From NCBI RefSeq assembly GCF_004920835.1, contig NZ_QFHO01000032.1:1-49940 (forward strand): a DNA stretch of 49,940 nt. Direction: 5' to 3'. Origin of the DNA: Stenotrophomonas maltophilia. GTDB lineage: Bacteria > Pseudomonadota > Gammaproteobacteria > Xanthomonadales > Xanthomonadaceae. Of this stretch, positions 7,593-16,296 are shown piece by piece. The notes under the pieces are model-generated. The model was not told where the DNA came from, made no database searches, and saw nothing but the letters and a program-made list of their open reading frames with translations. The translations under genes and the position numbers were made by a program. Within the stretch, counting starts at the first letter, position 1, and every line of letters starts with the position of its first letter.

Positions 7593-8882
7593 ATGAACCA
7601 CGACCAGTCCCACGCCTTGTTCTCCCGCGCCCAGCAGCTGCTGCCGGGCGGCGTCAATTCGCCGGTGCGCGCGTTCAAGTCGGTCGGCGGCGAGCCGTTC
7701 TTCGTCGAGCGCGCCGACGGTGCCTACCTGTACGACGTCGACGGCAACCGCTACATCGACTACGTAGGCTCCTGGGGCCCGATGATCGTCGGCCACAACC
7801 ACACGGCGGTGCGCCAAGCGGTGAAGAAGGCGATCGACAATGGCCTGTCCTTCGGCGCGCCCTGTGCGGCCGAAGTGACCATGGCCGAGACCATCACCCG
7901 CCTGGTGCCGTCCTGCGAGATGGTGCGCATGGTCAACTCGGGCACCGAGGCCACGCTGTCGGCCATCCGCCTGGCCCGTGGCGCCACCGGCCGCAACCGC
8001 ATCGTCAAGTTCGAGGGCTGCTACCACGGCCATGGCGATTCGTTCCTGGTCAAGGCCGGCAGCGGCATGCTGACCCTGGGCGTGCCGACCTCACCGGGCG
8101 TGCCAGCCGGCCTGAGCGAACTGACCCTGACCTTGCCCTACAACGACTTCGAAGCGGCCACCGCGCTGTTCGAGCAGCAGGGCGACGACATCGCCGGCCT
8201 TATCATCGAACCGGTGGTTGGCAATGCCAACTGCATCCCGCCGCGCGACGGCTACCTGCAGCACCTGCGCGAACTGTGCACGAAGCACGGCACGCTGCTG
8301 ATCTTCGACGAAGTGATGACCGGCTTCCGCGTCGCCCTCGGCGGTGCACAGGCGCATTACGGCATCACCCCGGACCTGACCACCTTCGGCAAGATCATCG
8401 GCGGCGGCATGCCGGTGGGCGCCTACGGCGGCCGCCGCGAGCTGATGCAGCAGATCGCACCAGCCGGCCCGATCTACCAGGCCGGTACGCTGAGCGGTAA
8501 TCCGGTGGCGATGGCCGCTGGCCTGGCGATGCTGGAACTGATACAGCAGCCGGGGTTCCACGCCGATCTGGCCGAGCGCACCGCGCGCCTGTGTGCCGGC
8601 CTGGAAGCGGCCGCCGCCGAAGCCGGCGTGGCCGTGACCACCACCTGCGTGGGCGCCATGTTCGGCCTGTTCTTCACCAGCGAGAAGGTGGAGACCTATG
8701 CGCAGGCCACCGCCTGTGACATCCCGGCGTTCAACCGCTTCTTCCACGCGATGCTGGACCAGGGCGTGTTCCTCGCACCGTCGGCGTACGAAGCCGGCTT
8801 CCTGTCCAGCGCGCACGATGATGCGGTGATCGAAGCGACGCTGGCCGCTGCGCGCGTGGCGTTCAAGGCCGCCAAGGGCTGA
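7593..8882 (+). CDS. hemL: Glutamate-1-semialdehyde 2,1-aminomutase
   Basis: This 429-residue PLP enzyme makes 5-aminolevulinate in the C5 heme pathway. Seen are [18 protein letters not shown] at the N terminus, the substrate-gating segment [19 protein letters not shown], and the PLP lysine in [18 protein letters not shown]. The length matches the family. It lies 16 bases downstream of thiE. Heme made by this pathway is distinct from the heme uptake and breakdown functions at 27.5-35.7 kb. Confidence 0.97.
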   Translation: MNHDQSHALFSRAQQLLPGGVNSPVRAFKSVGGEPFFVERADGAYLYDVDGNRYIDYVGSWGPMIVGHNHTAVRQAVKKAIDNGLSFGAPCAAEVTMAETITRLVPSCEMVRMVNSGTEATLSAIRLARGATGRNRIVKFEGCYHGHGDSFLVKAGSGMLTLGVPTSPGVPAGLSELTLTLPYNDFEAATALFEQQGDDIAGLIIEPVVGNANCIPPRDGYLQHLRELCTKHGTLLIFDEVMTGFRVALGGAQAHYGITPDLTTFGKIIGGGMPVGAYGGRRELMQQIAPAGPIYQAGTLSGNPVAMAAGLAMLELIQQPGFHADLAERTARLCAGLEAAAAEAGVAVTTTCVGAMFGLFFTSEKVETYAQATACDIPAFNRFFHAMLDQGVFLAPSAYEAGFLSSAHDDAVIEATLAAARVAFKAAKG

Positions 8883-8893
8883 GCCTCGCTCTG

Positions 8894-8987
8894 GTAGGTG
8901 CCAACCTTGGTTGGCACTGCCGCATCTGGTAGGTGCCAACCCTGGTTGGCACTGCCGCATCTGGTAGGTGCCAACCTTGGTTGGCAC
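8894..8987 (+). repeat. Three SMAG hairpins in tandem, 35-bp period
   Basis: Three 24-bp units (8894-8917, 8929-8952, 8964-8987) each begin GTAGGTGCCAACC and close with GGTTGGCAC. They are separated by 11 identical bases, TGCCGCATCTG. The middle unit has one C/T change in the loop. All point the same way, downstream of hemL. Confidence 0.85.
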
Positions 8988-8993
8988 GGAGCA

Positions 8994-9015
8994 GTCGAGC
9001 ATGGCTCGACTCTAC
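8994..9015 (-). repeat. SMAG-type REP hairpin
   Basis: On the minus strand this begins GTAGAGTCGAGCC and closes with GCTCGAC. It faces the three-unit array, between the convergent hemL and azurin genes. Confidence 0.75.
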
Positions 9016-9023
9016 ATAAGGCA

Positions 9024-9473
9024 TCAACCGAAGGCGAACTTGCCCTTCATCATCGCGAAGTGGCCGGGGAACGAGCAGAAGAAGGTGTAGTCGCCCCCCT
9101 TCTGCAGCCCCTGGGTAGAGAAGCGCACGCGCGTGGTTTCGCCGCCGCCGATCACCTTGGTGTGTGCCAGCACACGCTTGTCGGCCTTCGGCAGGTAGCT
9201 GTCGGCCAAGGTCATGCGCATGCCCGCCATTGCCACCGGCTGGTAGTCGGCGCTGCGGGTCAGCACCCAGTTGTGGCCCATCGCGGTAGCGGCCAGCTTG
9301 CCGGTGTGGCGCAGGGTCAGGTCGACGGCGGTGCAGTCGGCCGCCACCTTGATCTCGCGGCTGCTGAAGCTCATCTGGTCAGTGCTGTCGATGCTGACCG
9401 CACATACCCGCGCCATCGCCGACGGCGCCAGCATCAGCGCGCCCAGTCCCACTGCCACCATCCAAGCCTTCAT
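9024..9473 (-). CDS. azu: Azurin
   Basis: This 149-residue protein is a periplasmic type-1 copper protein that shuttles electrons. The signal peptide MKAWMVAVGLGALMLAPSAMA is probably cut after AMA, leaving about 128 residues, as for mature azurins. The copper ligands are visible: His in AMGHNWVL, then Cys, His and Met in FFCSFPGHFAMMKG with the canonical spacing (Cys-x4-His-x3-Met). The disulfide cysteines are those in RVCAV and AADCTAV. It is divergent from the HAD gene and ends in a SMAG-rich spacer. Confidence 0.95.
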   Translation of the reverse strand: MKAWMVAVGLGALMLAPSAMARVCAVSIDSTDQMSFSSREIKVAADCTAVDLTLRHTGKLAATAMGHNWVLTRSADYQPVAMAGMRMTLADSYLPKADKRVLAHTKVIGGGETTRVRFSTQGLQKGGDYTFFCSFPGHFAMMKGKFAFG

Positions 9474-9596
9474 CGTTGCATCTCCTGCGGATTCAAGCGC
9501 CATTCTAGGCAGGCGCCTGCGGCCCCGTCTGCGACCGTCTGTCGCATGACTGGTCCAGGGTTTCCCGCGTGTTCACTGCAATGGCATGCTCGGCCA

Positions 9597-10208
9597 ATGC
9601 GGATCGACCTGTTGCTGCTGGATGTGGATGGCGTGCTGGTGCAGTACCAGCGCGCGCAGCGCGTGCTGCACCTGGCGCGGGCGCTGGATGTCGCGCCGGA
9701 AACCGTGCAGGCCGCGCTGTACGACTGCGGGCTGGAGGCGCAGCACGACTGCGGCGTACTGGATGGCCCCACCTATCTGGCGCAGCTGAGCAGACAGCTG
9801 GGCCGCACCGTCGATATGCACACCTGGATCGCTGCGCGACAGGCCGCCAGCCATCCACAGCCGGCCGTGCTGCAGCGGCTGCAGAGGCTGCAGACACTGC
9901 AGCTGCCGATGGCGGTGCTGACCAACAATGGCGCACTGATGCAGCAGGCCTTGCCCACCCTGCTACCGGAACTGTTCCCTGCGCTGCAGGGCCGCGTGTT
10001 CTGCAGCGCGGATTTCGGTCTGCGCAAACCGGCGCCCGCGGTGTTCCTGCGCACGCTGGAAGCGCTCGGCGTGGCACCTGCGCGCACGCTGTTCGTCGAT
10101 GATCTGTTCGCCAACGTGCGCGGCGCACGCGCCGCCGGCCTGCACGCGGAAACCGTGCGCGATGGCCGTGGGTTGGGCAAGGTGTTGAAGCGTTACCAGA
10201 TTGCGTGA
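9597..10208 (+). CDS. HAD superfamily hydrolase
   Basis: This 203-residue cytosolic protein has all four HAD motifs: LLLDVDGVL (motif I, nucleophile Asp), LTNNGAL (motif II), the Lys in GLRKPAPAVF (motif III) and LFVDDLFANVRGARAAGL (motif IV). A helical cap lies between motifs I and II, so it is a subclass-I phosphatase-like enzyme. The substrate cannot be told. The ATG at 9597 puts motif I at the extreme N terminus, as usual. It is convergent with argD, with a SMAG hairpin between them. Confidence 0.88.
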   Translation: MRIDLLLLDVDGVLVQYQRAQRVLHLARALDVAPETVQAALYDCGLEAQHDCGVLDGPTYLAQLSRQLGRTVDMHTWIAARQAASHPQPAVLQRLQRLQTLQLPMAVLTNNGALMQQALPTLLPELFPALQGRVFCSADFGLRKPAPAVFLRTLEALGVAPARTLFVDDLFANVRGARAAGLHAETVRDGRGLGKVLKRYQIA

Positions 10209-10214
10209 ACCAAT

Positions 10215-10240
10215 GTAGAGCCGAGCCCATGCTCGGCTCT
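10215..10240 (+). repeat. SMAG hairpin between convergent genes
   Basis: GTAGAGCCGAGC and GCTCGGCTCTA form the arms around CCAT. It sits 7 bases after the HAD stop and 20 bases from the argD stop, so it could end transcription from both sides. Confidence 0.8.
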
Positions 10241-10259
10241 ATAGTTATCGCCGCTGGCT

Positions 10260-11486
10260 TCAGCGCGCGGCGATGAACGCAGCAATCGCTGCGCGCAGGC
10301 GCTTCAGGCCTTCGGCCACTTCTTCGTCGGTGATGTTCAGCGACGGCACGAAGCGCAGCACGTCCGGGCCTGCCTGCAGCGTCAGCAGGCCCTGCTCGGC
10401 AGCGTGATCGAGGATCGCACCAGCCTGGCCGGCAAAGTCCTTGCTCAGCACCGCGCCCAGCATCAGGCCCCGGCCACGCACGTCGCTGAACACGCCGAAC
10501 TCGTCGTTGATGCGGGCGAAGCCATCGCGCAGCGCCTTCGACTGGCGGCTGACGTTGGCGGCGATCTCCGCCGAGGCGAGCTTGCGCAGCGCCACACGCG
10601 CGACGGCGGCAGCCAGCGGATTGCCACCGAAGGTGGTGCCGTGCGCGCCAAACTGCATGGTTTCAGCGACCTTGGGGCCGGCCAGCATCGCGCCGATCGG
10701 GAAGCCACCGCCCAGCGCCTTGGCCAGGGTGACCATGTCCGGCACCACGTCGTCCTGCCAGTGCGCGAACAGCGTGCCGGTGCGGCCCATGCCGGCCTGG
10801 ATCTCGTCCAGCACCAGCAGTGCGTTGTGCTGGTCGCACAGTTCGCGCACGCGCTTGAGGAAACCGGACTTGGCCGGCATCACGCCGCCCTCGCCCTGGA
10901 TCGGTTCCAGCATTACCGCCGCCACGTCGCCGGCGGCCATCGCGGTTTCCAGCTGCACCTCATCGTTGAAATCGATGTAGCGGAAGCCACCGGGCAGCGG
11001 CTCGTAACCTTCCTGGTACTTCGGCTGCGCAGTCGCGGTGACCGCGCCCATGGTGCGGCCGTGGAAGCTGCCACGGAAGGTGATGATCACCCGCTTGTCG
11101 GCCGGGCGGCCCTGGCTGGAGGCCCATTTGCGGACCATCTTGATCGCCACTTCGTTGGCTTCGGCGCCGGAGTTGCACAGGAACACGCGCTCGGCGAAGC
11201 GGCTGGCCTTCACCAGTTCCTCGGCCAGGTGCAGCGGCGGTGCGCTGTAGAACACGTTGCTGGTGTGCCACAGCTTGCCGGCCTGCTCGACCAGTGCGGC
11301 GACCAGGTCCGGATCGTTGTGGCCCAGGCCGCACACGGCGATGCCGGCGGCCAGGTCGATGAACTCACGGCCCTGGCTGTCCCACACGCGGGCGCCCTGG
11401 CCCCGCTCCAGTACCACCTGGCGGGGCTTGTAGACCGGCAGGTAATAGTGCGAAAGGGAGATCAGCGGATCGGTAGCGGCGGTCAT
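10260..11486 (-). CDS. argD: Acetylornithine/succinylornithine aminotransferase
   Basis: This 408-residue class-III PLP aminotransferase of arginine (and lysine) biosynthesis has AAGIAVCGLGHNDPDL near residue 46, FLCNSGAEANEVAIKM near 100, FRGSFHGRTMGA near 136, LDEIQAGMGRTG near 225 and the PLP lysine in TLAKALGGGFPIGAM near 250. Length and motifs agree with ArgD. No other arginine genes are nearby. The ATG at 11486 is separated by 63 bases from the divergent ion channel gene. Confidence 0.93.
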   Translation of the reverse strand: MTAATDPLISLSHYYLPVYKPRQVVLERGQGARVWDSQGREFIDLAAGIAVCGLGHNDPDLVAALVEQAGKLWHTSNVFYSAPPLHLAEELVKASRFAERVFLCNSGAEANEVAIKMVRKWASSQGRPADKRVIITFRGSFHGRTMGAVTATAQPKYQEGYEPLPGGFRYIDFNDEVQLETAMAAGDVAAVMLEPIQGEGGVMPAKSGFLKRVRELCDQHNALLVLDEIQAGMGRTGTLFAHWQDDVVPDMVTLAKALGGGFPIGAMLAGPKVAETMQFGAHGTTFGGNPLAAAVARVALRKLASAEIAANVSRQSKALRDGFARINDEFGVFSDVRGRGLMLGAVLSKDFAGQAGAILDHAAEQGLLTLQAGPDVLRFVPSLNITDEEVAEGLKRLRAAIAAFIAAR

Positions 11487-11549
11487 GGCAGTCGGCAGGG
11501 TTCAGGAATCCCCATTCTCGCGCCGGAAACCCTGCGGCACAATGCGCCC

Positions 11550-12422
11550 ATGCGACCGTTTTCCGCCCCCCAGCTGAACCCTGCCACCGAGACCGGCTGG
11601 CGCCGTCGGTGGTTCGACATCATCTACCGCCACGACACCCGTCCCTCGCGTAATTTCGACCTGATCCTGGTGGTGGCGATCATCGCCAGCATCCTGGTGG
11701 TGATGATCGACAGCGTGCAGCACCTGCATGCCGAGTGGTCCACGTGGCTGTACGTGCTTGAGTGGGGCTTCACGATCATCTTCACTGCCGAGTACCTGCT
11801 GCGGCTGGCAGTGGTCAAACGGCCGCTGCGCTACGCGACGAGTATCTGGGGCATCATCGACCTGCTGTCGATCCTGCCCGCCTATCTGTCGATGTTCATT
11901 CCCGGTGCGCAGAGCCTGCTGGTGGTGCGCGCGCTGCGCATCCTGCGCGTGTTCCGCATCCTCAAGCTGACCCGCTACATCGAGGAAAGCGGCGTCCTGA
12001 TGACGTCGCTGTGGCGCAGCCGGCGCAAGGTGCTGGTGTTCCTGTTCACGGTGATCACCATCACCATCATCGCAGGTGCGCTGATGTACGTGATCGAGGG
12101 GCCGCAGTATGGTTTCACCAGCATCCCCACCAGCATGTACTGGGCGGTGGTGACGATGGCCACGGTCGGCTTCGGCGACATCGTTCCGCAGACCGTGCTT
12201 GGCCGCTTCGTGACCTCGGTGCTGATCCTGATCGGCTACAGCATCATCGCCGTGCCCACCGGCATCTACACCGCCGAACTGGCCAGCACCATGCGCGAGG
12301 CCGAGCAGGCCGCGCGCCGTGATGCGCGTGGCTGCCCGGACTGCGGACTGGAAGGGCACGAACCGGATGCGCGCCATTGCCGCAAGTGTGGTGGCCAGCT
12401 GCCGGATGCGTTCAACCATTGA
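11550..12422 (+). CDS. Voltage-gated-type potassium channel with C-terminal zinc ribbon
   Basis: This 290-residue inner-membrane protein has six predicted helices. The first is FDLILVVAIIASILVVMIDS and S4 is the arginine-rich VVRALRILRVFRILKLTRY. The pore filter is T205-VGFGD-210, a K+ type, followed by S6. After S6 comes a short cytosolic tail with two Cys pairs, CPDCG and CRKCG, spaced like a zinc ribbon (about residues 258-284). Such a tail is not part of the basic Kch/KvAP architecture. The gene stands alone. The start is preceded by GGCACAAT, which may be a -10 close to the ATG, giving a very short leader. Confidence 0.9.
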   Translation: MRPFSAPQLNPATETGWRRRWFDIIYRHDTRPSRNFDLILVVAIIASILVVMIDSVQHLHAEWSTWLYVLEWGFTIIFTAEYLLRLAVVKRPLRYATSIWGIIDLLSILPAYLSMFIPGAQSLLVVRALRILRVFRILKLTRYIEESGVLMTSLWRSRRKVLVFLFTVITITIIAGALMYVIEGPQYGFTSIPTSMYWAVVTMATVGFGDIVPQTVLGRFVTSVLILIGYSIIAVPTGIYTAELASTMREAEQAARRDARGCPDCGLEGHEPDARHCRKCGGQLPDAFNH

Positions 12423-12429
12423 GGCGCAG

Positions 12430-12477
12430 GCCGGCCAGCGGCCGGCACTCCCCCTTGGCGGTTACGCATGGATGCGT
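12430..12477. repeat. Two small hairpins between convergent genes
   Basis: GCCGGCC/GGCCGGC at 12430-12446 and ACGCAT/ATGCGT at 12464-12477 lie between the convergent channel and YiiG-type genes. The first resembles the stem of the SMAG at 24496-24517. Confidence 0.55.
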
Positions 12478-12487
12478 GCGCCGTTAC

Positions 12488-13435
12488 TCACCGCATGCGG
12501 TTGCTGGTGGTCACCAGATCGTTGTAGGCGGCCATCACTGCGGCCTCCGTCCCCGCGGGCGCCGAGCCCACGCGACCGCTGGATGCGCGTTCCTGCTCGC
12601 GCTCACGGTCGGTGAATGCCTTGCCTGACGCAAGGCGATCGACACGACGCCCGGCATCGCGGATCAGTACGTCGGTCGATCGCTGCACATGTGCCCACAG
12701 CGGGTTGTCCTTGCCCACCCCTGCGTCCTGCATTTCCTTGACCAAGGCTTGATAGCTGGCCAGCTGCGTGCGCGCCCCCTGTAGATCCGGCGACTCTCCC
12801 TGCAGCGACGTCGCCAGGCGCTTGCCGTCCCCCACGATGCGCAGCTGGTAGTACGTCAGCGAACGGCCTTCGTCCGCCTCGATCTGCTTGAGCTGTTCAG
12901 CCCGGCGTTCTTCCTCGTTCTTTTCCAGTGCTGCATCCAGCGTCTCGCTGGCCTTGAAGAACGTCGCGTACGCCTGCATCAACGGCGCGTGCTGGGCACG
13001 CATCCCATCGCCGCCGTCGCGACGATAGTCTTCACGGGTGAAGTACCCATCGGCACTCTCAATCCGCGCATACAGCGACTGGAACGCCTTCTGATACTGG
13101 CGCACCGGCTCATCCAAGGGCGTCGCTGGTGCCTTCTCCAGTGCTTCGCTCAGCGGCTGGCCGCAATACTCGACGCGATGCGAAAGCACCTTGCCTGGCG
13201 AACGCGGCTGCGCCTCCTTGCCGGTAGGGCCGGCTTGGGGATCCTTGATCCAGCTGGTGTAAGTCTGGAAGCCGTCATGGACGGGCTGCTCCACACCGTT
13301 ATAGCACTCGATGTAAGCGTTGATCTTGGCCAGGCTGGGGTCGGCCGCAGCCAGCCCCGCGACCTTGTTGCAGCCCGTCAGGCTGGCCAGCGTGCCCAGC
13401 AGAAGAAGAGGAAGCATGCGCGTGGATGTGTTCAA
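12488..13435 (-). CDS. YiiG/DUF3829 family lipoprotein, paralog 1
   Basis: This 315-residue predicted lipoprotein has the signal sequence LNTSTRMLPLLLLGTLASLTGC with lipobox LTGC. The body resembles E. coli YiiG (DUF3829): KINAYIECYNG, YTSWIKDPQAGPTGKEAQP, a stretch around DGYFTREDYRRDGGDGMRAQH and LMQAYATFFKASETLDAAL. It is mostly helical. I choose the TTG at 13433-13435 because AAGGA lies 6 bases before it, while the ATG at 13417 has no visible ribosome-binding site; either gives a workable signal peptide. Its neighbour at 13596-14588 is a paralog in the same orientation, with a perfect hairpin between them. The function of the family is unknown. Confidence 0.85.
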   Translation of the reverse strand: MNTSTRMLPLLLLGTLASLTGCNKVAGLAAADPSLAKINAYIECYNGVEQPVHDGFQTYTSWIKDPQAGPTGKEAQPRSPGKVLSHRVEYCGQPLSEALEKAPATPLDEPVRQYQKAFQSLYARIESADGYFTREDYRRDGGDGMRAQHAPLMQAYATFFKASETLDAALEKNEEERRAEQLKQIEADEGRSLTYYQLRIVGDGKRLATSLQGESPDLQGARTQLASYQALVKEMQDAGVGKDNPLWAHVQRSTDVLIRDAGRRVDRLASGKAFTDREREQERASSGRVGSAPAGTEAAVMAAYNDLVTTSNRMR

Positions 13436-13541
13436 ATCGATTCCTTGCAGAAACAGAAGCAGCGTGCATCGTCGGCCATGGCGCGGGCAGCCGCTCAGCC
13501 AACTGCCGAAGCACCTGCCATTCGGGACCCCAAGGTGTGCC

Positions 13542-13572
13542 ATGTCGCAATCGACCTGCTCGATTGCGACAT
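13542..13572. repeat. Perfect 13-bp stem hairpin between the YiiG paralogs
   Basis: ATGTCGCAATCGA pairs fully with TCGATTGCGACAT around the loop CCTGC. No T-run follows on either strand, so it is not a classical terminator. It may be an intercistronic mRNA stabiliser or processing site. Confidence 0.6.
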
Positions 13573-13595
13573 AAACGACACGACGGAAGCGCGGG

Positions 13596-14588
13596 TTACT
13601 GGCGGTTGCTCTGGAAAACGAGCGTGTTGTATTCCTGCATCAGCTTGTTGGCAGAGCCACGCGGCGCCATCGACGGCGAATCAAGCATGCGTCGTTCGAA
13701 ATCGGTGTAAGGCTTCTTCTCGCTGACGCGCTGCAGCCGCTCCTTGCCTTCGCGCCGGAAATTCTCGGCCCCACGTTCGAAGCCTTCCCAGTCCGACTTG
13801 CCCGGTTCCTGGTCGGCAACCTTGGCGTGCGCTTCATCGGAAATGCGGTTGAAGGCATCCAGACGTTCACGGGCCTTGGCCTGATCGAAATCATCCTCGC
13901 TCATCAGATCCATGATGGCCTTGGCTTCCAGCATCATCGCCAGACGGTAGTACTCGCGGGTGCGCCCCTCGGCCTGCTCCAGCGCCTTGAGCTGCTCGCG
14001 CTGGGCAGCGTCGTTCTGACGCTCCAGCTCGGCATTGAACGTTTCGCTGGCAGCCACGAAATCCTTGAAGGCGGCCATCAAGGGCGCGTGCAGCTGCTTG
14101 CCCTTGGCGAACTGGTCGTCCTCGTAGTCCTGGCGATCGTAGTAATCATGCGCGTCCTTGCTGAGCGGCACCAGCGCCTTCAGCGCCTGCTGGTAATGGC
14201 CTGCAGCCGCATCGAGATCGGCCAGCGCCGGCTTGGCAGCGATCGCCTCGGTCACCGGGGCGTCGCACTGCTTCATGTCGTAATCGCTGATCTCGAACGG
14301 TCCGTACACGTGCGTCTCGCGCCCGGTCGGGCCAGCGTCGACATCCTTGATCCAGCGCGTGTAGGACTGGATGCTGCCGTGGGTCTTCGAATCCAGCGCG
14401 TTGAAGCAGCCGATGTAGGCGTTGAGCTTGGCGGTCAACTGCTGCTGTGTGTCGGACGGGGCCGCGCTGGCGTCCGCCGTGCCGGAGGCAGCGGCGCCGC
14501 CCGCAGCTGCGGGGGCCTTGCCACCACAGGCGGTCAGGATCAACGACAGCGAAGCGGCCAGCGCCGCAACGGAAAGAGTGCGTGACAT
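13596..14588 (-). CDS. YiiG/DUF3829 family lipoprotein, paralog 2
   Basis: This 330-residue predicted lipoprotein has the signal MSRTLSVAALAASLSLILTAC (lipobox LTAC) and an Ala/Gly/Ser-rich linker. The DUF3829 body follows: KLNAYIGCFNALDS, YTRWIKDVDAGPTGRETHVYG, YYDRQDYEDDQFAKGKQLHA and LMAAFKDFVAASETFNAEL. It is closer to E. coli YiiG than the downstream paralog. It lies upstream in the same orientation, with 160 bases to the second gene's start, so both may share one promoter. The ATG at 14588 gives a compact signal peptide; an in-frame extension upstream is unlikely. Role unknown, envelope-associated. Confidence 0.88.
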   Translation of the reverse strand: MSRTLSVAALAASLSLILTACGGKAPAAAGGAAASGTADASAAPSDTQQQLTAKLNAYIGCFNALDSKTHGSIQSYTRWIKDVDAGPTGRETHVYGPFEISDYDMKQCDAPVTEAIAAKPALADLDAAAGHYQQALKALVPLSKDAHDYYDRQDYEDDQFAKGKQLHAPLMAAFKDFVAASETFNAELERQNDAAQREQLKALEQAEGRTREYYRLAMMLEAKAIMDLMSEDDFDQAKARERLDAFNRISDEAHAKVADQEPGKSDWEGFERGAENFRREGKERLQRVSEKKPYTDFERRMLDSPSMAPRGSANKLMQEYNTLVFQSNRQ

Positions 14589-14681
14589 GTGTTCACATCC
14601 CTGTTGAAAACGATTACAGCCGCGCATTCTAGCGCAGCAGGCCGAGGGTCGCAGCCCTCGGCCTCTTCCCGCGACGCGCGG

Positions 14682-15509
14682 TCAATCCAGGAACAGATCC
14701 GGCAACAACGGACGCGACGGATCCACCGCGTAACCCGAAAGATCGGTGATACCGGCCTGCGCCAGCACTTCATCATCGATCAGGAACTGGCCGTGGAAGC
14801 CCGTCGCTTCGCGCACCAGCGCCGCATGCGCGGCATCGGCCATGATCTGCGGCGTGCGGCAGCCGGCCGCATCCACGCCCGGAATCATATTGATCGCATC
14901 GGTGGCGATGACGGTGCGCGGCCACAGCGCATTCACCGCCACGCCCTGCGGACCGAATTCCGCGGCCAGACCCAGGGTGACGAAGCTCATGCCCATCTTC
15001 GCCAACGTGTAGCCGGTATGTGGTGCCCACCACTTTGGGTCCAGGCTCGGCGGCGGTGCGAGGGTGAGGATGTGCGGGTTCGGCGCCTCCAGCAGGTAAG
15101 GCAGGCAGGCCTGCGCGCACAGGAAGCTGCCGCGCGAGTTGACCTGCTGCATCAGGTCGAAACGCTTCATTGGCGTATCCAGCGTGCCACGCAGCCAGAT
15201 TGCACTGGCGTTGTTGATCAGGATGTCGATGCCACCGAAGGTATCGACCGTGGCCGCCACCGCCGCCTGCACCTGCTCTTCCTCGCGGATGTCGCATTTC
15301 AGGGCCAGACCCTGGCCACCAGCCGCCGTTACCGCTTCGGCCGCGCTATGGATGGTGCCCGGCAGCTTCGGGTTCGGCACCGACGACTTGGCCGCAATGG
15401 CCACATTGGCGCCGTCGCGCGCAGCGCGCAGTGCGATGGCCAAGCCGATGCCGCGCGAGGCACCGGTGATGAAAAGCGTTTTGCCCTGCAGACTGCCCAC
15501 GTTCCACAC
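14682..15509 (-). CDS. SDR family oxidoreductase
   Basis: This protein of about 275 residues is a classical-type short-chain dehydrogenase. It has the Rossmann motif TGASRGIG near residue 15, the NNAS motif in LINNASAIWLRG near 98, and the active-site YTLAK (Tyr-x3-Lys) near 167. The catalytic Ser that usually lies before Tyr is not obvious: the stretch is LAPPPSLDPKWWAPHTGYTLAKMGM. The C-terminal half resembles the HSDL2-like SDR subgroup. The start is uncertain: GTG at 15509, or GTG at 15500, which would begin nearer the Rossmann strand. The substrate is unknown. Confidence 0.85.
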   Translation of the reverse strand: MWNVGSLQGKTLFITGASRGIGLAIALRAARDGANVAIAAKSSVPNPKLPGTIHSAAEAVTAAGGQGLALKCDIREEEQVQAAVAATVDTFGGIDILINNASAIWLRGTLDTPMKRFDLMQQVNSRGSFLCAQACLPYLLEAPNPHILTLAPPPSLDPKWWAPHTGYTLAKMGMSFVTLGLAAEFGPQGVAVNALWPRTVIATDAINMIPGVDAAGCRTPQIMADAAHAALVREATGFHGQFLIDDEVLAQAGITDLSGYAVDPSRPLLPDLFLD

Positions 15510-15608
15510 TCCAGCGTATGCAATGAGTCGCTAGTATGCCGCGCCGACGCGGAGTTCACCCGGCCTTGACGATACTCGGGCCTCCAGACAACGCACGAGG
15601 TCCACGCC

Positions 15609-16292
15609 ATGCGCCGTTCCCGCCTGTTGCTGCCTGCCCTGGGGCTTGCCCTGCTGACTGCCTGCCAGGGCCGTTCGCCGGAACCCGGCAAGGAGCCGCC
15701 CGCCGGTGACGCGCCCAGTGCGGAGAAGGCCGCCGCCGACGGCAAGATGCGCTGGAGCGAGGCGGTGGTCTGGGATGGCGATCTCAACGCCTGCCGCCAG
15801 GGCGAAAATGCGGCCACCCGGGATTGCCTGCGCGATGCGATGCGCGCCGGTGGCGCCAGCGCCGATGCCATTACCGCCGCCGAGCAGTTGTCCAGCGGCG
15901 GTGAGCTGGCCTATGTGACCGCCTGGCACGAGAACGAAGGACTGGGCATTGCCACGGTCGAGTATCCGTTCCGCGCCAACACCAATGAGGGCACGCGACT
16001 GGTCGATGCCGGTGGCAAGCGCATCGACGTGGATGCCGTGCAATTGGACGACACGCTGCGCGCCGATCCTGCCGTACAGGAACTGCTGAAGACCAACCCG
16101 CAGGCCACGCCGTTCGCGCCAGCACAGTCGGCCGGTGCTTCGCCGCTGGAGAACGGCGGCATCCGCCTGCTGTACCGCACGCCGCTGCGCGACTGCCACG
16201 CCTGCCCGGATGTGGGGCAGTTGCAGATCGCCTACGACTTCGACGCCAAGCGTAACTTCATCGGCCAGCAGGTGGTGCCGGCAACGCCGTAA
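15609..16292 (+). CDS. Uncharacterised lipoprotein
   Basis: This 227-residue protein has a lipoprotein signal, MRRSRLLLPALGLALLTAC (lipobox LTAC, Cys at 19), then a low-complexity Pro/Ala/Glu linker to about residue 45. The rest is a globular domain with two Cys pairs, one around NACRQGENAATRDCLRD and one at RDCHACPD near the C terminus, perhaps disulfides. I do not recognise the family. It is divergent from the SDR gene with 99 bases between starts. A SMAG dimer follows it. Confidence 0.75.
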   Translation: MRRSRLLLPALGLALLTACQGRSPEPGKEPPAGDAPSAEKAAADGKMRWSEAVVWDGDLNACRQGENAATRDCLRDAMRAGGASADAITAAEQLSSGGELAYVTAWHENEGLGIATVEYPFRANTNEGTRLVDAGGKRIDVDAVQLDDTLRADPAVQELLKTNPQATPFAPAQSAGASPLENGGIRLLYRTPLRDCHACPDVGQLQIAYDFDAKRNFIGQQVVPATP

Positions 16293-16296
16293 GCAG

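Noticed and set aside
8894..8987. CRISPR-like array
   Set aside because: The spacers are identical, only three units exist, each unit begins with GTAG and folds as a SMAG hairpin, and no cas genes are near.
8891..9596. Extended N terminus of the HAD hydrolase reaching back into the SMAG array
   Set aside because: The extension would cross repeats and run antisense to azurin; HAD motif I lies at the start of the 9597 version.
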